DNA of 64,000 nt from Halogeometricum sp. S1BR25-6 (GCF_031624495.1 NZ_JAMQOP010000002.1:434001-498000); one strand, 5' to 3'; positions 9,577-17,868 are shown, counted from the first letter of the stretch. The notes: generated by a model not told the origin, from the letters alone. Numbers and translations are program-made.

Positions 9577-9846
9577 TCAGCCGCCGCTGACCGGCGGGAA
9601 CAGCGCGAGTTCGTCGTTCTCGGAGACCGAATCGGAGAGCGACGCCGCCTCGCCGTTGCACAGGAGGTTGACGTGCTCGGCGAGCGTTCCGTCGTCGAAG
9701 ACGCGGACGCGGAGGCCGTCGCGGCCGTCCAAGAGGGCGTCGAGGGCGTCTTCGACCGTCGCGTCGTCGGCGACGGTGACCGTCGTCTCCCGGTCGCCGG
9801 CGACTTCCGCGAGGTCCGCGAACAGTCGCCACCGTACGGTCGTCAT
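9577..9846 (-). CDS. MoaD/ThiS-family ubiquitin-like protein (SAMP)
   Basis: An 89 aa beta-grasp protein ending in SGG (FPPVSGG). The free C-terminal Gly-Gly, activated by an E1-like UbaA, is the hallmark of both sulfur carriers for molybdopterin and archaeal small modifier proteins that are conjugated to lysines. Length, the RLFADLAEVAGD opening and NDELALFPP before the tail match SAMP1-type haloarchaeal proteins. No molybdopterin gene is adjacent. It follows the two TrkA-C genes by 54 bases on the same strand and may be co-transcribed with them. Which role dominates cannot be told from sequence. Confidence 0.85.
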   Translation of the reverse strand: MTTVRWRLFADLAEVAGDRETTVTVADDATVEDALDALLDGRDGLRVRVFDDGTLAEHVNLLCNGEAASLSDSVSENDELALFPPVSGG

Positions 9847-9900
9847 ACCTCGCTATCCCCGCCCGCGAGACATGAGTATTGCGACCGCCGGCGGTCGGGT

Positions 9901-11160
9901 TCAGTCGTCGTCCGCGGAGTCGGATGCGGGCGACGCCGGCGTCCCCGCGGAGTCGCCGCCGTCGCCGTCGTCGGCCTCCGGCGCGGCGGCGAACCGCGAG
10001 ATGCGGCGAACCGTCTCGGGCCGGGCGACGATGAACAGTTCGTCGCCGGCGGCGAGTTCGCGCGCCCGCGCCGGGATGGCGTCGACGGCCTCGTCTTCGT
10101 CCGCGCCCCGGACGGCGACGACGGTTGCGTCCAGGTTGCCGAGCGTCGCGCCGACGAGGTCGCTCCCCAGTTCGACGGTTACCCGCTCCATCGTCTCGTC
10201 GGCGCTCCTGAGCAGCGAGGTGAACTCGTGCTCCGCGCCGGGGTCCGAGGGGAGCGTGAGAAGGCGGTACTCCTCCCCGCGGTCCAACCGCTGGGCGTCC
10301 GACTCGTCGAGGATGACGGTGGCCACGTCGCCCGCCGTCGCCCGGAGTTCCGCGCCGACAACGCGTTCGGGGGCGCCGTCCTCGCCCGTCCGCCACAGTT
10401 GCACGGCGTCGCCCGCCGAGGCCCCCGCACCCGGGTCCGCGCGGACGGCGACGGCGGCGACGCCGGGGGGCATCGTCGGTCCCAACCCGGCGACGCGCCG
10501 GCCGAGAGCGAGGAAGGACACGTCGCCCGCCTCGTCCAACTCCACGTCGACGTGGCCGATGCCGTAGTCTTCCTTGATGCGCGTGACGAGGCGGTCGGTG
10601 AGTTCCGCGTCGGTCAACCGTCGGGGGAAGAGGAGGCGCTTGCCAGCCATCGCCTCCTTGCGGGCGCGGGGAACGGGGTCGTAGCCGTCGATGTCGCCGA
10701 TATTGTCGGGGTCTTCGGGGAGTTCGACCGCCGCGACGCGCCCCACCGTGCGGACGATGCGGCCCACCTCGGCGTCGACGGCGCTCGTGCCGGCGAAGGC
10801 GAACACGTCGGTGGCGACGCGGTCCCCGACCGCCCGGCCGGCCGGCGAGACGGCGACGGCGGCGACGAGTACGGTCGAGTTCAGGAGCATCGTCGAGGGT
10901 TCGAACACGTCCGCCGCCCGGGTCGGGTCCGTTATCGTGTCGAGGAGGCCGATACCGCTGATGTACACCGCGGCGGGCGTCCCGCCGAAGAGGGAGGCCA
11001 GCCACCGCGGAATCGGCTCTCTGGTGTACCACCGGTGGACGAGGGCCGCCGCCGCGGCGACGGCCGCGGCCCCCACCGCGAGGCTGGCGATGAGGGCGAT
11101 GTCGTTGAGGAGGACGGCGGCGGACCGGATCACGGCGTCGAGTTGGAGCAGAAGGGTCAC
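9901..11160 (-). CDS. Membrane-anchored TrkA-C/RCK-C protein (second of a pair)
   Basis: A 419 aa protein with hydrophobic segments in the first ~110 residues, then a long soluble region. The C-terminal part (DETMERVTVELGSDLVGATL ... AGDELFIVARPE) has the TrkA-C (RCK-C) fold that binds ligands controlling ion channels or transporters. There is no pore or complete transporter domain. The start is a GTG at 11160 whose last bases overlap the TGA of the preceding gene (GTGA, 4-base overlap), giving VTLLLQLDAVIRSAAVLL; longer in-frame starts would run deep into the neighbour. It is likely an accessory or regulatory subunit; it ends in an acidic, Asp-rich tail. Confidence 0.75.
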   Translation of the reverse strand: MTLLLQLDAVIRSAAVLLNDIALIASLAVGAAAVAAAAALVHRWYTREPIPRWLASLFGGTPAAVYISGIGLLDTITDPTRAADVFEPSTMLLNSTVLVAAVAVSPAGRAVGDRVATDVFAFAGTSAVDAEVGRIVRTVGRVAAVELPEDPDNIGDIDGYDPVPRARKEAMAGKRLLFPRRLTDAELTDRLVTRIKEDYGIGHVDVELDEAGDVSFLALGRRVAGLGPTMPPGVAAVAVRADPGAGASAGDAVQLWRTGEDGAPERVVGAELRATAGDVATVILDESDAQRLDRGEEYRLLTLPSDPGAEHEFTSLLRSADETMERVTVELGSDLVGATLGNLDATVVAVRGADEDEAVDAIPARARELAAGDELFIVARPETVRRISRFAAAPEADDGDGGDSAGTPASPASDSADDD

Positions 11161-12455
11161 GCCACCACCTCGGCGAACGCCGCGAGGTCGGGGTAGGCGC
11201 CGACGACCACCAAGTCGTCGCCGGGGTCCACCCGCTGAGTGCCGCGCGGCGCGATGGTCCACTTCCCCTCGTGGCGGACGCCGAGGATGACGACGTCGTA
11301 CCGGTCGCGGACGGTCGCCTCCCCGAGCGTCACGCCGTCGAGGACGCCGCCCTCGCGGGCCGAGAGCCGCCGGAACCGCTTGCCCGCCCGCCGGAGCAGC
11401 GTCACCAACTCGAACTCGCTGCGGACGCCGCGCGACCGGACGAGAAGCGCCACGTCGTCCGTCGAGAGCACTTTCGAGGCCTGCTGGCGCCGGACCGCGA
11501 GCGTCACGCGCGCCTCGCCGCCGGTCGCCGTGGGGACCGTCTCGGTGGGAGCGACGTCGAGGCCTCCGTCGGAGCGGAGCTCCGACGAGATTCGCGAATC
11601 GCGGATTCGCTCACCCCCGTCGGACCGCAGGTCGCCGCCGCCGTCCGTCGCCGCGGACGCCGGCGCGTCGTCGGACTTCTTCGTCTCGACGTCGTCGACG
11701 ATGCCGAGGACCGTCGCCGGGAAGGACTCCCCGCCCGCGAGCACCGTCACCTCGTCGCCGCGGGCGGTGCCCGTCGGTACCAACGCGGTGGTGGAGACGG
11801 CGCGTTCGCCGGGAGCGAGGCGCTTCGAGAGCCCGCTCATCCCCGGTGCGGCGGCGACGGACGCCCGCGCGCGTTCGTCCAGCGTCACCTCGACCTCCGC
11901 GAGGTCGAACTCGGTTCGGAGGCGGTCCTCCACGCGCGTCTCCAGTTCGACCAGCGGCACGTCGGCGGGGAACGTCCACTCGCCGCCCCGAATCTCCTCG
12001 CGGACCGACGCCGACAGCGGCTGGTAGCCCTCGACGTCGGCCACCTCGCCGACGACGCTCACGCGCACCTGTCCCCGGCCGCCGACGAGTTCGACGACGT
12101 CGGAGGAGAGCGTCCGCGCGGTGAGTTCGCGCAAGGAGAGCTTCCGCGGGAGGTTCGCGCCCATCCGGTCGCCGAGGCCGTGCGCGTAGAACGTCACCAT
12201 CAGGACGATGAGGAGGGCGACGGACAGCCGCACTTGGTTCTGCGAGAGCGTGACTTCCGGGTCGGCGAGCGCGAGGATGCCGCCGCTCAGACCGGCGATT
12301 GCGACGCCGAGACCGGCGACTGCCAGTCCGGGTATCGTGATACCCGTGAAGTACCGGAACGCGAACCCGAGCGCCCAGGCCACGAGCGCGGGGACGAACC
12401 CGGCCAGCGCACCGAGGTAGAGACCGTAGAGCAGTTCGACGGGGAGGGATGCCAT
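11157..12455 (-). CDS. Membrane-anchored TrkA-C/RCK-C protein (first of a pair)
   Basis: A 432 aa protein with three or so membrane segments in residues 5-95 (LLYGLYLGALAGFVPALVAW; ITIPGLAVAGLGVAIAGLSG; LSVALLIVLMVTFYAHGL) and a soluble region ending in a TrkA-C-like domain (TIAPRGTQRVDPGDDLVVVG). It is a distant paralogue of the gene that overlaps its 3' end by 4 bases. Residues ~275-300 hold a linker with LRSDGG duplicated around palindromic DNA (see the repeat entry). The two probably form a hetero-oligomer that senses nucleotides or ions. The divergent cupin gene and a potassium channel follow on the other strand. Confidence 0.75.
   Translation of the reverse strand: MASLPVELLYGLYLGALAGFVPALVAWALGFAFRYFTGITIPGLAVAGLGVAIAGLSGGILALADPEVTLSQNQVRLSVALLIVLMVTFYAHGLGDRMGANLPRKLSLRELTARTLSSDVVELVGGRGQVRVSVVGEVADVEGYQPLSASVREEIRGGEWTFPADVPLVELETRVEDRLRTEFDLAEVEVTLDERARASVAAAPGMSGLSKRLAPGERAVSTTALVPTGTARGDEVTVLAGGESFPATVLGIVDDVETKKSDDAPASAATDGGGDLRSDGGERIRDSRISSELRSDGGLDVAPTETVPTATGGEARVTLAVRRQQASKVLSTDDVALLVRSRGVRSEFELVTLLRRAGKRFRRLSAREGGVLDGVTLGEATVRDRYDVVILGVRHEGKWTIAPRGTQRVDPGDDLVVVGAYPDLAAFAEVVA
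11567..11610. repeat. In-frame palindromes with duplicated host codons (LRSDGG)
   Basis: Two palindromes inside the TrkA-C gene: cgtcggag/ctccgacg (8-bp stem, 5-base loop, 11567-11587) and gcgaatc/gattcgc (7-bp stem, 3-base loop, 11594-11610). In the protein they encode a 17-residue segment bracketed by two copies of LRSDGG (spacing 51 bases), in a variable linker. The frame is kept. The layout matches the segments at 39296-39437 and 49342-49456. Confidence 0.65.
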
Positions 12456-12460
12456 CTGAA

Positions 12461-12480
12461 CGTTCCTCTCGGCGGGAACG
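12461..12480. promoter_or_regulatory. Dyad in the divergent TrkA-C/cupin promoter region
   Basis: The 62-base gap between two divergent genes contains the inverted repeat cgttcc-8-ggaacg, directly next to the A/T-rich tttacactta (12482-12491) that sits 27-36 bases before the cupin ATG and is a good TATA candidate. The dyad could be an operator shared by both directions. Seen: repeat and spacing. Inferred: function. Confidence 0.35.
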
Positions 12481-12517
12481 ATTTACACTTATCGCCGCAG
12501 GAGAACGATACGAGACG

Positions 12518-12904
12518 ATGACAGACTCGACCGACTCGGCGGTTCGCCCGGTGACTCTCGCGGACGCCTTCGACTCCTTCGAGGAGACGTGGTCGCCGCG
12601 CCTCGCCGCTGAGCTGAACGGACAGACCGTGAAGCTGGCGAAGATGGAGGACGCCTTCGTCTGGCACAGTCACCCCGACGCGGACGAACTGTTCCTCGTC
12701 GTCGATGGGTCGGTGACGCTCGAACTCCGCGAACAGGCAAACGTGACGCTGGGGGCGGGCGAACTCGCCGTCGTCCCGCGCGGCGTCGAGCACCGACCCG
12801 TCTCGGAGGCCGGGGCGAACGTCCTGCTGTTCGAGCCGTCGGGAACGGAGAACACCGGCGACGCCGAGGACGGGGCGATGACGGCCGACGTCCGCGACCT
12901 CTGA
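12518..12904 (+). CDS. Cupin-domain protein
   Basis: A 128 aa single-domain cupin. The metal-binding motif is FVWHSHPDADELFLVVDG (His-x-His and Glu, residues ~48-65) and the second motif is GVEHRPVS (~87-94). These small barrels bind a metal and often an organic ligand; specific activity is unknown. The phrase EETWSPRLAAELNGQTVKLA near the N-terminus resembles cupins annotated with sugar or phosphomannose isomerase folds. ATG at 12518 was chosen for its distance from the TATA candidate. The potassium channel gene follows after 70 bases on the same strand. Confidence 0.8.
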   Translation: MTDSTDSAVRPVTLADAFDSFEETWSPRLAAELNGQTVKLAKMEDAFVWHSHPDADELFLVVDGSVTLELREQANVTLGAGELAVVPRGVEHRPVSEAGANVLLFEPSGTENTGDAEDGAMTADVRDL

Positions 12905-12974
12905 GCGTCCGAACCGCGAGACGGGCGGCCGGTCGGTCGCGTCCGTTAAGTAGCGAAGTCGCCATCGGGCAGAT

Positions 12975-14258
12975 ATGAGGCTCGAACGGGAGTGGGTGGG
13001 CGCCCGCGCGTCGATGGTGCTGACGCTCTTCGTCGGCGTCCTCTCGGTCGTCACGGGCATCGCCAACATCGGCGTCAGCGCCGACGTGGCCGACTTCGTG
13101 CTGTTCGGCGTCACCTTTCCCGGCTACGTCCAGCAGGTGGCGGCGTTCACCGGGACGCTCACCGGGTTCGTCCTCCTCGTCGCCGCCTTCGGCCTCCGGC
13201 GACGCCTGCGGGCGGCGTGGTACGCGACGATGCTGCTGTTCCCCATCACCGCCGCGCAGGGGGCGCTCCAGTCGACGCAGCTATCCTTTCCCCTCATCGG
13301 CCTCTCGGCGGTGGCGTTCGTCGTCGTCGGGCTGAACTTCGGCGCGTACGACCGCGAGTTGGAACTGACGACGACGCAGCTAGCCGCTCTCTCGGCTCTC
13401 GCGGGCGCGCAGGCGTACGGCACCGTCGGCGCGTACGCGCTCCGCGAGGAGTTCGGGGACGTCGAGACGCTCCTCGACGCGTTCTACTTCTCCTTGGTCA
13501 CCGGCAGCACCGTCGGCTACGGCGACATTACGCCCGCGACCGCGGTCGGGAAGCTGTTCACCCTCTCGGTGATGCTCGTCACCGTCTCCTCGTTCGCCGC
13601 CGTCCTCGGCGTCGTCTTCACCCCGCTCATCGAAGCGCGACTCTCCAAAGCACTCGGACGCATGACAGAAGAACAACTCGACCTCCTCGAAAACCACGTC
13701 CTCGTTCTCGGCTACGGGGACCTGACGGAACCGATACTCGAAGAACTCACCGCGAAGGCGGACGTCCTCATCCTCACCGAGGACGAAGAGCGCACCCGAC
13801 GACTCACCGAACGCGGCTACACCGTCCTCACCGCCGACCCGAGCGACGAGGAGTCCCAGCACCGCGGGCGCGTCGAGTCCGCGCGGGCCGTCGTCGTCGC
13901 CACGAACAACGACGCCGAGGACGCCCTCGGCATCCTGACGGCGCGGCAACTCAACCCCGATGTGACCATCGTCGCCGCCGCCAGCCAACGGGAGAACGTG
14001 AACAAACTGAAGCGCGCCGGCGCCGACACCGTCATCAGTCCGGCGACGCTCGGGGCGCACTTCCTCGCGGAGTCGGCGCTCGGCGGCGAGGGCGTCGAGG
14101 AACTGGAGCGGCGGTTGATGAGCGGAGACCCCTCGCAGGCGGACGAAGCGATGCAGGAGGCGCTCGGCGGCGACGACGGCGATGGCGATGACGATGGCAC
14201 CGATGGCGACGGCGGCGACGAACGCGAGGAGAACGGAAGGCGCAAAGGCGAGAACTGA
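12975..14258 (+). CDS. Potassium channel with RCK (TrkA-N) domain
   Basis: A 427 aa K+ channel. The first ~130 residues hold four hydrophobic segments, followed by two more helices around a pore with the canonical selectivity filter TVGYGD (near residue 180). A soluble RCK domain follows (HVLVLGYGDLTEPILEEL, a Rossmann-like nucleotide fold, from ~240), with ARAVVVATNNDAEDA as the second half. The gene probably controls K+ flux in response to a bound nucleotide or Ca2+; high cytoplasmic K+ is central to halophile osmotic balance. The last ~35 residues are a Gly/Asp repeat made from GAC/GGC triplets and are probably disordered. It neighbours the TrkA-C pair and the UspA protein. Confidence 0.92.
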   Translation: MRLEREWVGARASMVLTLFVGVLSVVTGIANIGVSADVADFVLFGVTFPGYVQQVAAFTGTLTGFVLLVAAFGLRRRLRAAWYATMLLFPITAAQGALQSTQLSFPLIGLSAVAFVVVGLNFGAYDRELELTTTQLAALSALAGAQAYGTVGAYALREEFGDVETLLDAFYFSLVTGSTVGYGDITPATAVGKLFTLSVMLVTVSSFAAVLGVVFTPLIEARLSKALGRMTEEQLDLLENHVLVLGYGDLTEPILEELTAKADVLILTEDEERTRRLTERGYTVLTADPSDEESQHRGRVESARAVVVATNNDAEDALGILTARQLNPDVTIVAAASQRENVNKLKRAGADTVISPATLGAHFLAESALGGEGVEELERRLMSGDPSQADEAMQEALGGDDGDGDDDGTDGDGGDEREENGRRKGEN

Positions 14259-14286
14259 GCCGCACCGCGGCCGCCGGGTTCGCGAA

Positions 14287-15753
14287 TCAGGGGTCGCCGC
14301 GGTCGAAGACGGCCACGTCGCACTCCACCTCGTGAAGTCGCTCGAACGTCGGCGGCGCGACGAACCGCGAGGCGGCCGAACGGTCCTGACTGGACCCGAG
14401 AACCAGGAGGTCGTACGACCCGGCGTTTGCGGCGATGAACGATTGCACGTCCGCCCGCGAGACGCGCGTCTCGATTGGGCCGTCGGCCGTCTCCGCGAAG
14501 TCCGCCAGCCGCGACTCCGCCCGTCGGCGCTCCACCTCGTTCGAGATGCAGGTGGTGACGCTGACGACGCCGTTCCGGCCGGCGAGTCGGGTGGCGAAGT
14601 CTATCATCGCGTGGGCGGTGTCGCCGGGGCGGGAGACGAGAACGAGGACGCGCCGCCAGCGCCGCGTCTCGCCGACCGAGCGGAACGCCACGGCGTCCGT
14701 CGGTCCGCGGAAGATGCCGCGCACGTAGTCCGAGAGCAGGCCCCGGTCCTCCTCGTACGGCGTCACCACGAGGTCGCAGTTGGCGTTCCGCGCGGCGTCG
14801 AGCGTCGTGGGCACCGACTCGCCCGCGGCGACGACCACTTCGCAGGGGACGCCGACACGGGTGCGGATATCGGCGGCGCACGACTCCAGTTCCGTGACCG
14901 TCTCGTCGGCTTCGTCGGTGAGTTCCTCGTTCGCCCCCTCGCTCGTCGCGATGTCGTTTCCCTCGACTTCGACGAGTCGCTGGTCGGACTCCTCGACGAG
15001 ACCGAGCAGCACCACCTTCCCGGCGTCGTGGGCGGCGGCGAGGCGCGCGCCGAACAGGGCGGTTCGGGTGGCGTGCTCGCCGCGCATCGGGACGAGCACG
15101 TGGTCGTCGCCGCGGACCGTCTCGTAGAGGTAGCGGGCGCGCCGTTCGTACAGTCGCTCGCGCCAGACGACGAACGCGCCCGCGATGATGCTCGACGCGA
15201 GGAAGATGTTGACGACGTACGCGACGGCGCCCGCCGTCTGCGAGAGGGGCGTACCGGGACTCGAAACCAGCGCCAGGAGCGCCGTCGAGAACGCGGAGGG
15301 CGCTTCGAGGTCGGCGGCCCACGTCACGACGCCGGTGAGAAACACCGCTAACGCGGCGCTCTCGGCGTGCGGTACGGCCGACTGCGCCTGCCCGTACACC
15401 ATCATGGTGAACCACAGGGCCGCGAGTCCGCACACCGCGCCGACGGTGAGGCTCCCGACGAACTTCGTCGGACTGGAGTATCGCCCCTCGGGGTCCGAGA
15501 ACAGCGTGTACGTGCCCGACGCCAGCGGCGGGAACAGCAGGTACGACAGCGTCTGGAGCCGACCGGTGAGGAACGTGACGAGCCCGATGAGAAGCGGGAC
15601 GAACAGGAGGATGGAGAGATGCAGCAGGTTGCTCGTGTTCTCCAGCCACCGTCGGAACTCCGAGAGTTCCCGTCGCTCTATCCGCCGAGCGCGCGCGCCG
15701 AGGGTGCTGAGGCGCGCCGCGACGTGCGCCGCGTACCGGCGGAGTCGAGACAT
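14287..15753 (-). CDS. HPP-family membrane protein fused to UspA stress domains
   Basis: A 488 aa fusion. Residues ~40-215 are an integral membrane domain of the HPP family (LFPPLASGTYTLFSDPEGRY and SSPTKFVGSLTVGAV are typical). The remainder contains two UspA-like nucleotide-binding halves (DHVLVPMRGEHATRTALFGA from ~220; RVLVLVSRPGDTAHAMIDFA from ~345; SYDLLVLGSSQDRSAASRFV near the end). The role is unknown; HPP domains have been linked to nitrite or anion transport in plants and cyanobacteria, and UspA halves suggest ATP-dependent control. It starts 3 bases after the nucleoside phosphorylase stop, so the two are one operon. Confidence 0.82.
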   Translation of the reverse strand: MSRLRRYAAHVAARLSTLGARARRIERRELSEFRRWLENTSNLLHLSILLFVPLLIGLVTFLTGRLQTLSYLLFPPLASGTYTLFSDPEGRYSSPTKFVGSLTVGAVCGLAALWFTMMVYGQAQSAVPHAESAALAVFLTGVVTWAADLEAPSAFSTALLALVSSPGTPLSQTAGAVAYVVNIFLASSIIAGAFVVWRERLYERRARYLYETVRGDDHVLVPMRGEHATRTALFGARLAAAHDAGKVVLLGLVEESDQRLVEVEGNDIATSEGANEELTDEADETVTELESCAADIRTRVGVPCEVVVAAGESVPTTLDAARNANCDLVVTPYEEDRGLLSDYVRGIFRGPTDAVAFRSVGETRRWRRVLVLVSRPGDTAHAMIDFATRLAGRNGVVSVTTCISNEVERRRAESRLADFAETADGPIETRVSRADVQSFIAANAGSYDLLVLGSSQDRSAASRFVAPPTFERLHEVECDVAVFDRGDP

Positions 15754-15756
15754 CCC

Positions 15757-16485
15757 TTACGCGAGGGACGTGACCGCGTCCAGCGTGAGCGCGATGGCCC
15801 GTTCGACGTTGTCCTTCGCCTTCTCGGGCAGTTCCTCCTCGGAGTCGGCGCCCTTCTGGGTGCCCTTCACGAGGTTGCCGTCGACGGTGCAGATGGCGCC
15901 CGCGCGGAGGCCCTTGCGGCGGGCCAGCGAGAACACGGTGGCCGCCTCCATCTCGACGGCGAGGAGACCCGCCTCGTTCCACGCCTCGACGAAGTCGTCG
16001 GACTCGTTGTAGAAGGCGTCGTCGGAGACGATAGGGCCGACGTGGACCTCCTCGTCGTTCGCCTCCGCCGAGTCGACGAGGGCGGTCAGCACGTCGTAGT
16101 CCGGCACCGCGGGGATGACTTCCGACTCGTAGCGCTTGGAGGTGCCCTCCTCCTTAGCAGCGCCCGTCGCGACGATCATGTCGCCGATTTCGACGTGCTC
16201 CTGTAGCGCGCCGATGGTGCCGACGCGGACGAACGTCTCGACGCCGACGCGGGCGAGTTCCTCGACGGCGATGGCCGCCGAGGGACAGCCGATACCGGTC
16301 GAACAGATGGTGAGGGGCGTCCCCTCGTACGTCGCGTTGACGACCTTGTACTCGCGGTTCTGTGCGACCTCCTCGACGTTCTCGCACTGCTTCGCGATGC
16401 GGTCGACGCGGCCCGGGTCGCCGGGGATGAGCGCGACGTCCTCGACGTCGCCCTCCTCGACGAGTAGGTGGGGCTGTTTGGCCAT
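15757..16485 (-). CDS. udp: Nucleoside (uridine-type) phosphorylase
   Basis: A 242 aa phosphorylase of the PNP/UDP family that splits nucleosides with phosphate to free base plus ribose-1-phosphate in salvage. Visible landmarks: the phosphate loop IPGDPGRVDRIA (~20-31), VRVGTIGAL (~85), and the nucleoside-binding VEMEAATVFSLA (~175). Length and the VEMEA motif favour uridine phosphorylase, though purine nucleosides are possible. The ATG at 16485 gives MAKQPHLLVEEGDVEDVALI; the frame is open upstream but without family similarity. It is in an operon with the HPP-UspA gene. With deoC at 19837 it fits pentose recovery from nucleosides. Confidence 0.88.
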   Translation of the reverse strand: MAKQPHLLVEEGDVEDVALIPGDPGRVDRIAKQCENVEEVAQNREYKVVNATYEGTPLTICSTGIGCPSAAIAVEELARVGVETFVRVGTIGALQEHVEIGDMIVATGAAKEEGTSKRYESEVIPAVPDYDVLTALVDSAEANDEEVHVGPIVSDDAFYNESDDFVEAWNEAGLLAVEMEAATVFSLARRKGLRAGAICTVDGNLVKGTQKGADSEEELPEKAKDNVERAIALTLDAVTSLA

Positions 16486-16943
16486 ACGCGAGAGTCTCGC
16501 GACGTCCTGAAAAACGACGCGGTCCGACCGCCGGCGCCGGCGAGGGTCTCCGCGGCCCGTCGCCGATTCCCGGGCCGTTCGACGCCGCCTAACCGGTCGT
16601 TCGAACCGTTTAACGACGGCGACAGTCGGGATATTCGACCGATAACTAAACCCCTCTCCGGTCTCTGGTAGGACGGCCGCCGAACACCGTTCCGCCCGGG
16701 ACGTTCCATCCCATCCCCCCTTCGCCGGACGGGCACATCCCCCCGCCCGTCCGCGCGTACCGACTCGGGCCGGACGGTGCGGCCGCCGGCGACGCGCGGG
16801 CGCCGCCGAGCGGGAACAGTCGATTCGCTGCGGCGTGAGCATTCCCCCCCTTCGCTCCGCTTCGACGGCTCGCAAACCACCCGCTCCCGGCACGACGCGT
16901 CACGTCGCTGGCGGCCGCTTCGGCGGTACACGTTCCCCCATAC
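16486..16943. other. 458-base gap: hairpin and C-tracts, no gene recognised
   Basis: The proximal part (16586-16665) is relatively A/T-rich and should hold the promoter of the phosphorylase operon. The rest is extremely GC-rich with runs of six or seven C's and a strong hairpin at 16726-16753 (cggacgggc/gcccgtccg, 9-bp stem, 10-base loop containing six C's). I do not recognise SRP RNA, RNase P RNA or any riboswitch in it, and no frame looks coding. A structured untranslated RNA remains possible. Confidence 0.4.
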
Positions 16944-17417
16944 ATGTCACTCAGTACACTTACGGAGCGAGCGGACCCCCCCAACGGACCCGGCTGGCGG
17001 TTCGCGGTCGAGACCGCCGCGAACCGTCGCACGGTCGCCGTCTCGACGGCGTTCGTCGCCGCCCTCGGTCTCCTTCCCCTCTACGAGTCGGTGTGGTGGT
17101 GGGACATCCTCACGCACGCCCTCGCGGGCGGGGCTATCACGGGCTGGCTCCTGCTCTCGGGACGGCGCGCGTCCGCCGTCGTCCTCCTCGTCGCCCTCTG
17201 TTCGGGCGCGTGGGAACTGCTGGAGTACGCGACGCCGACGTACGTGTTCATCGCCGGCGGCGCGGCGGACACGGCGCTCGACGTGGTCTGCAACTTCGCC
17301 GGGTCGGCCGTCGTCGCCGCCGCGTTCGTCCGCGTCCGGTCGTCGCTGCGCCGTTCGCCGGTCGACGGCGGAACGGGGTCTCGGCCGGTGCGGTCGAACG
17401 CGCCCGCGGACGACTGA
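16944..17417 (+). CDS. Small polytopic membrane protein (YjdF/DUF2238-like)
   Basis: A 157 aa protein with about four membrane segments. The conserved polar positions sit in or near the helices: WWDILTHALAGG (~52-63), SGAWELLEY (~90-98) and DTALDVVCNFAGS (~112-124). This D-H/W-E-E/D-D arrangement is typical of YjdF (DUF2238) and VanZ-like proteins, whose biochemical role is unknown. The start at 16944 follows the 458-base gap. Next on the same strand is the winged-helix reading frame, but the gap of over 100 bases makes co-transcription uncertain. Confidence 0.7.
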   Translation: MSLSTLTERADPPNGPGWRFAVETAANRRTVAVSTAFVAALGLLPLYESVWWWDILTHALAGGAITGWLLLSGRRASAVVLLVALCSGAWELLEYATPTYVFIAGGAADTALDVVCNFAGSAVVAAAFVRVRSSLRRSPVDGGTGSRPVRSNAPADD

Positions 17418-17535
17418 CGCCGAGCGGCGTCGGTCGGGTTCTTTTCACTACACTGCCACTGGCAGTTTCAACCGTGAAAATCGGGGCACTACAGTTATCT
17501 CCGCTCTCGGTGGAGAGCCGGGTGGAATAGGGAAC

Positions 17536-17838
17536 CGAAAGACCACGAACGTCGGGGAACGGGCGAGAATATGGGGACACATCCTCGGAACGCTTCGCCG
17601 GTACGGCCGAGTCGACATCGAACACCTCGGACACCGCACGGGTCGGACCGTGCGGGAGGTCGACGCTGCCTGTCGGGAGATGTCGGCGCTGGGATGGTTG
17701 CAACCGGGAACGACGAACGGCGGTTGGGTCGCCGACGGGACGGCCGCTGAGCTGCTCACCCGTTATCCGCCGCTCAAATCCGACACCGTGCCGCCGCGCG
17801 TCGACCGGGCGGGGTTCGGCGAACGGCTTACGGGGTGA
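17536..17838 (+). CDS. Winged-helix-like protein, start codon not identifiable
   Basis: The frame ending at 17838 encodes a convincing small helix-turn-helix segment: IWGHILGTLRRYGRVDIEHL, then RTVREVDAACREMSALGWLQ and a short hydrophilic tail. In this frame there is no ATG, GTG or TTG between the previous gene's stop and the GTG at 17650, which lies inside the HTH. The 5' boundary given is therefore only where protein-like sequence begins. Either the gene starts at a rare codon (for example ATA or ATC), a 5' frameshift has occurred, or it is decaying. Upstream, ctgcc-3-ggcag (17453-17465) is a small palindrome that could be its operator. Confidence 0.5.
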   Translation, partial: RKTTNVGERARIWGHILGTLRRYGRVDIEHLGHRTGRTVREVDAACREMSALGWLQPGTTNGGWVADGTAAELLTRYPPLKSDTVPPRVDRAGFGERLTG

Positions 17839-17868
17839 CCGGCGGGTCGACCGGACTCCGAAGTGCCG

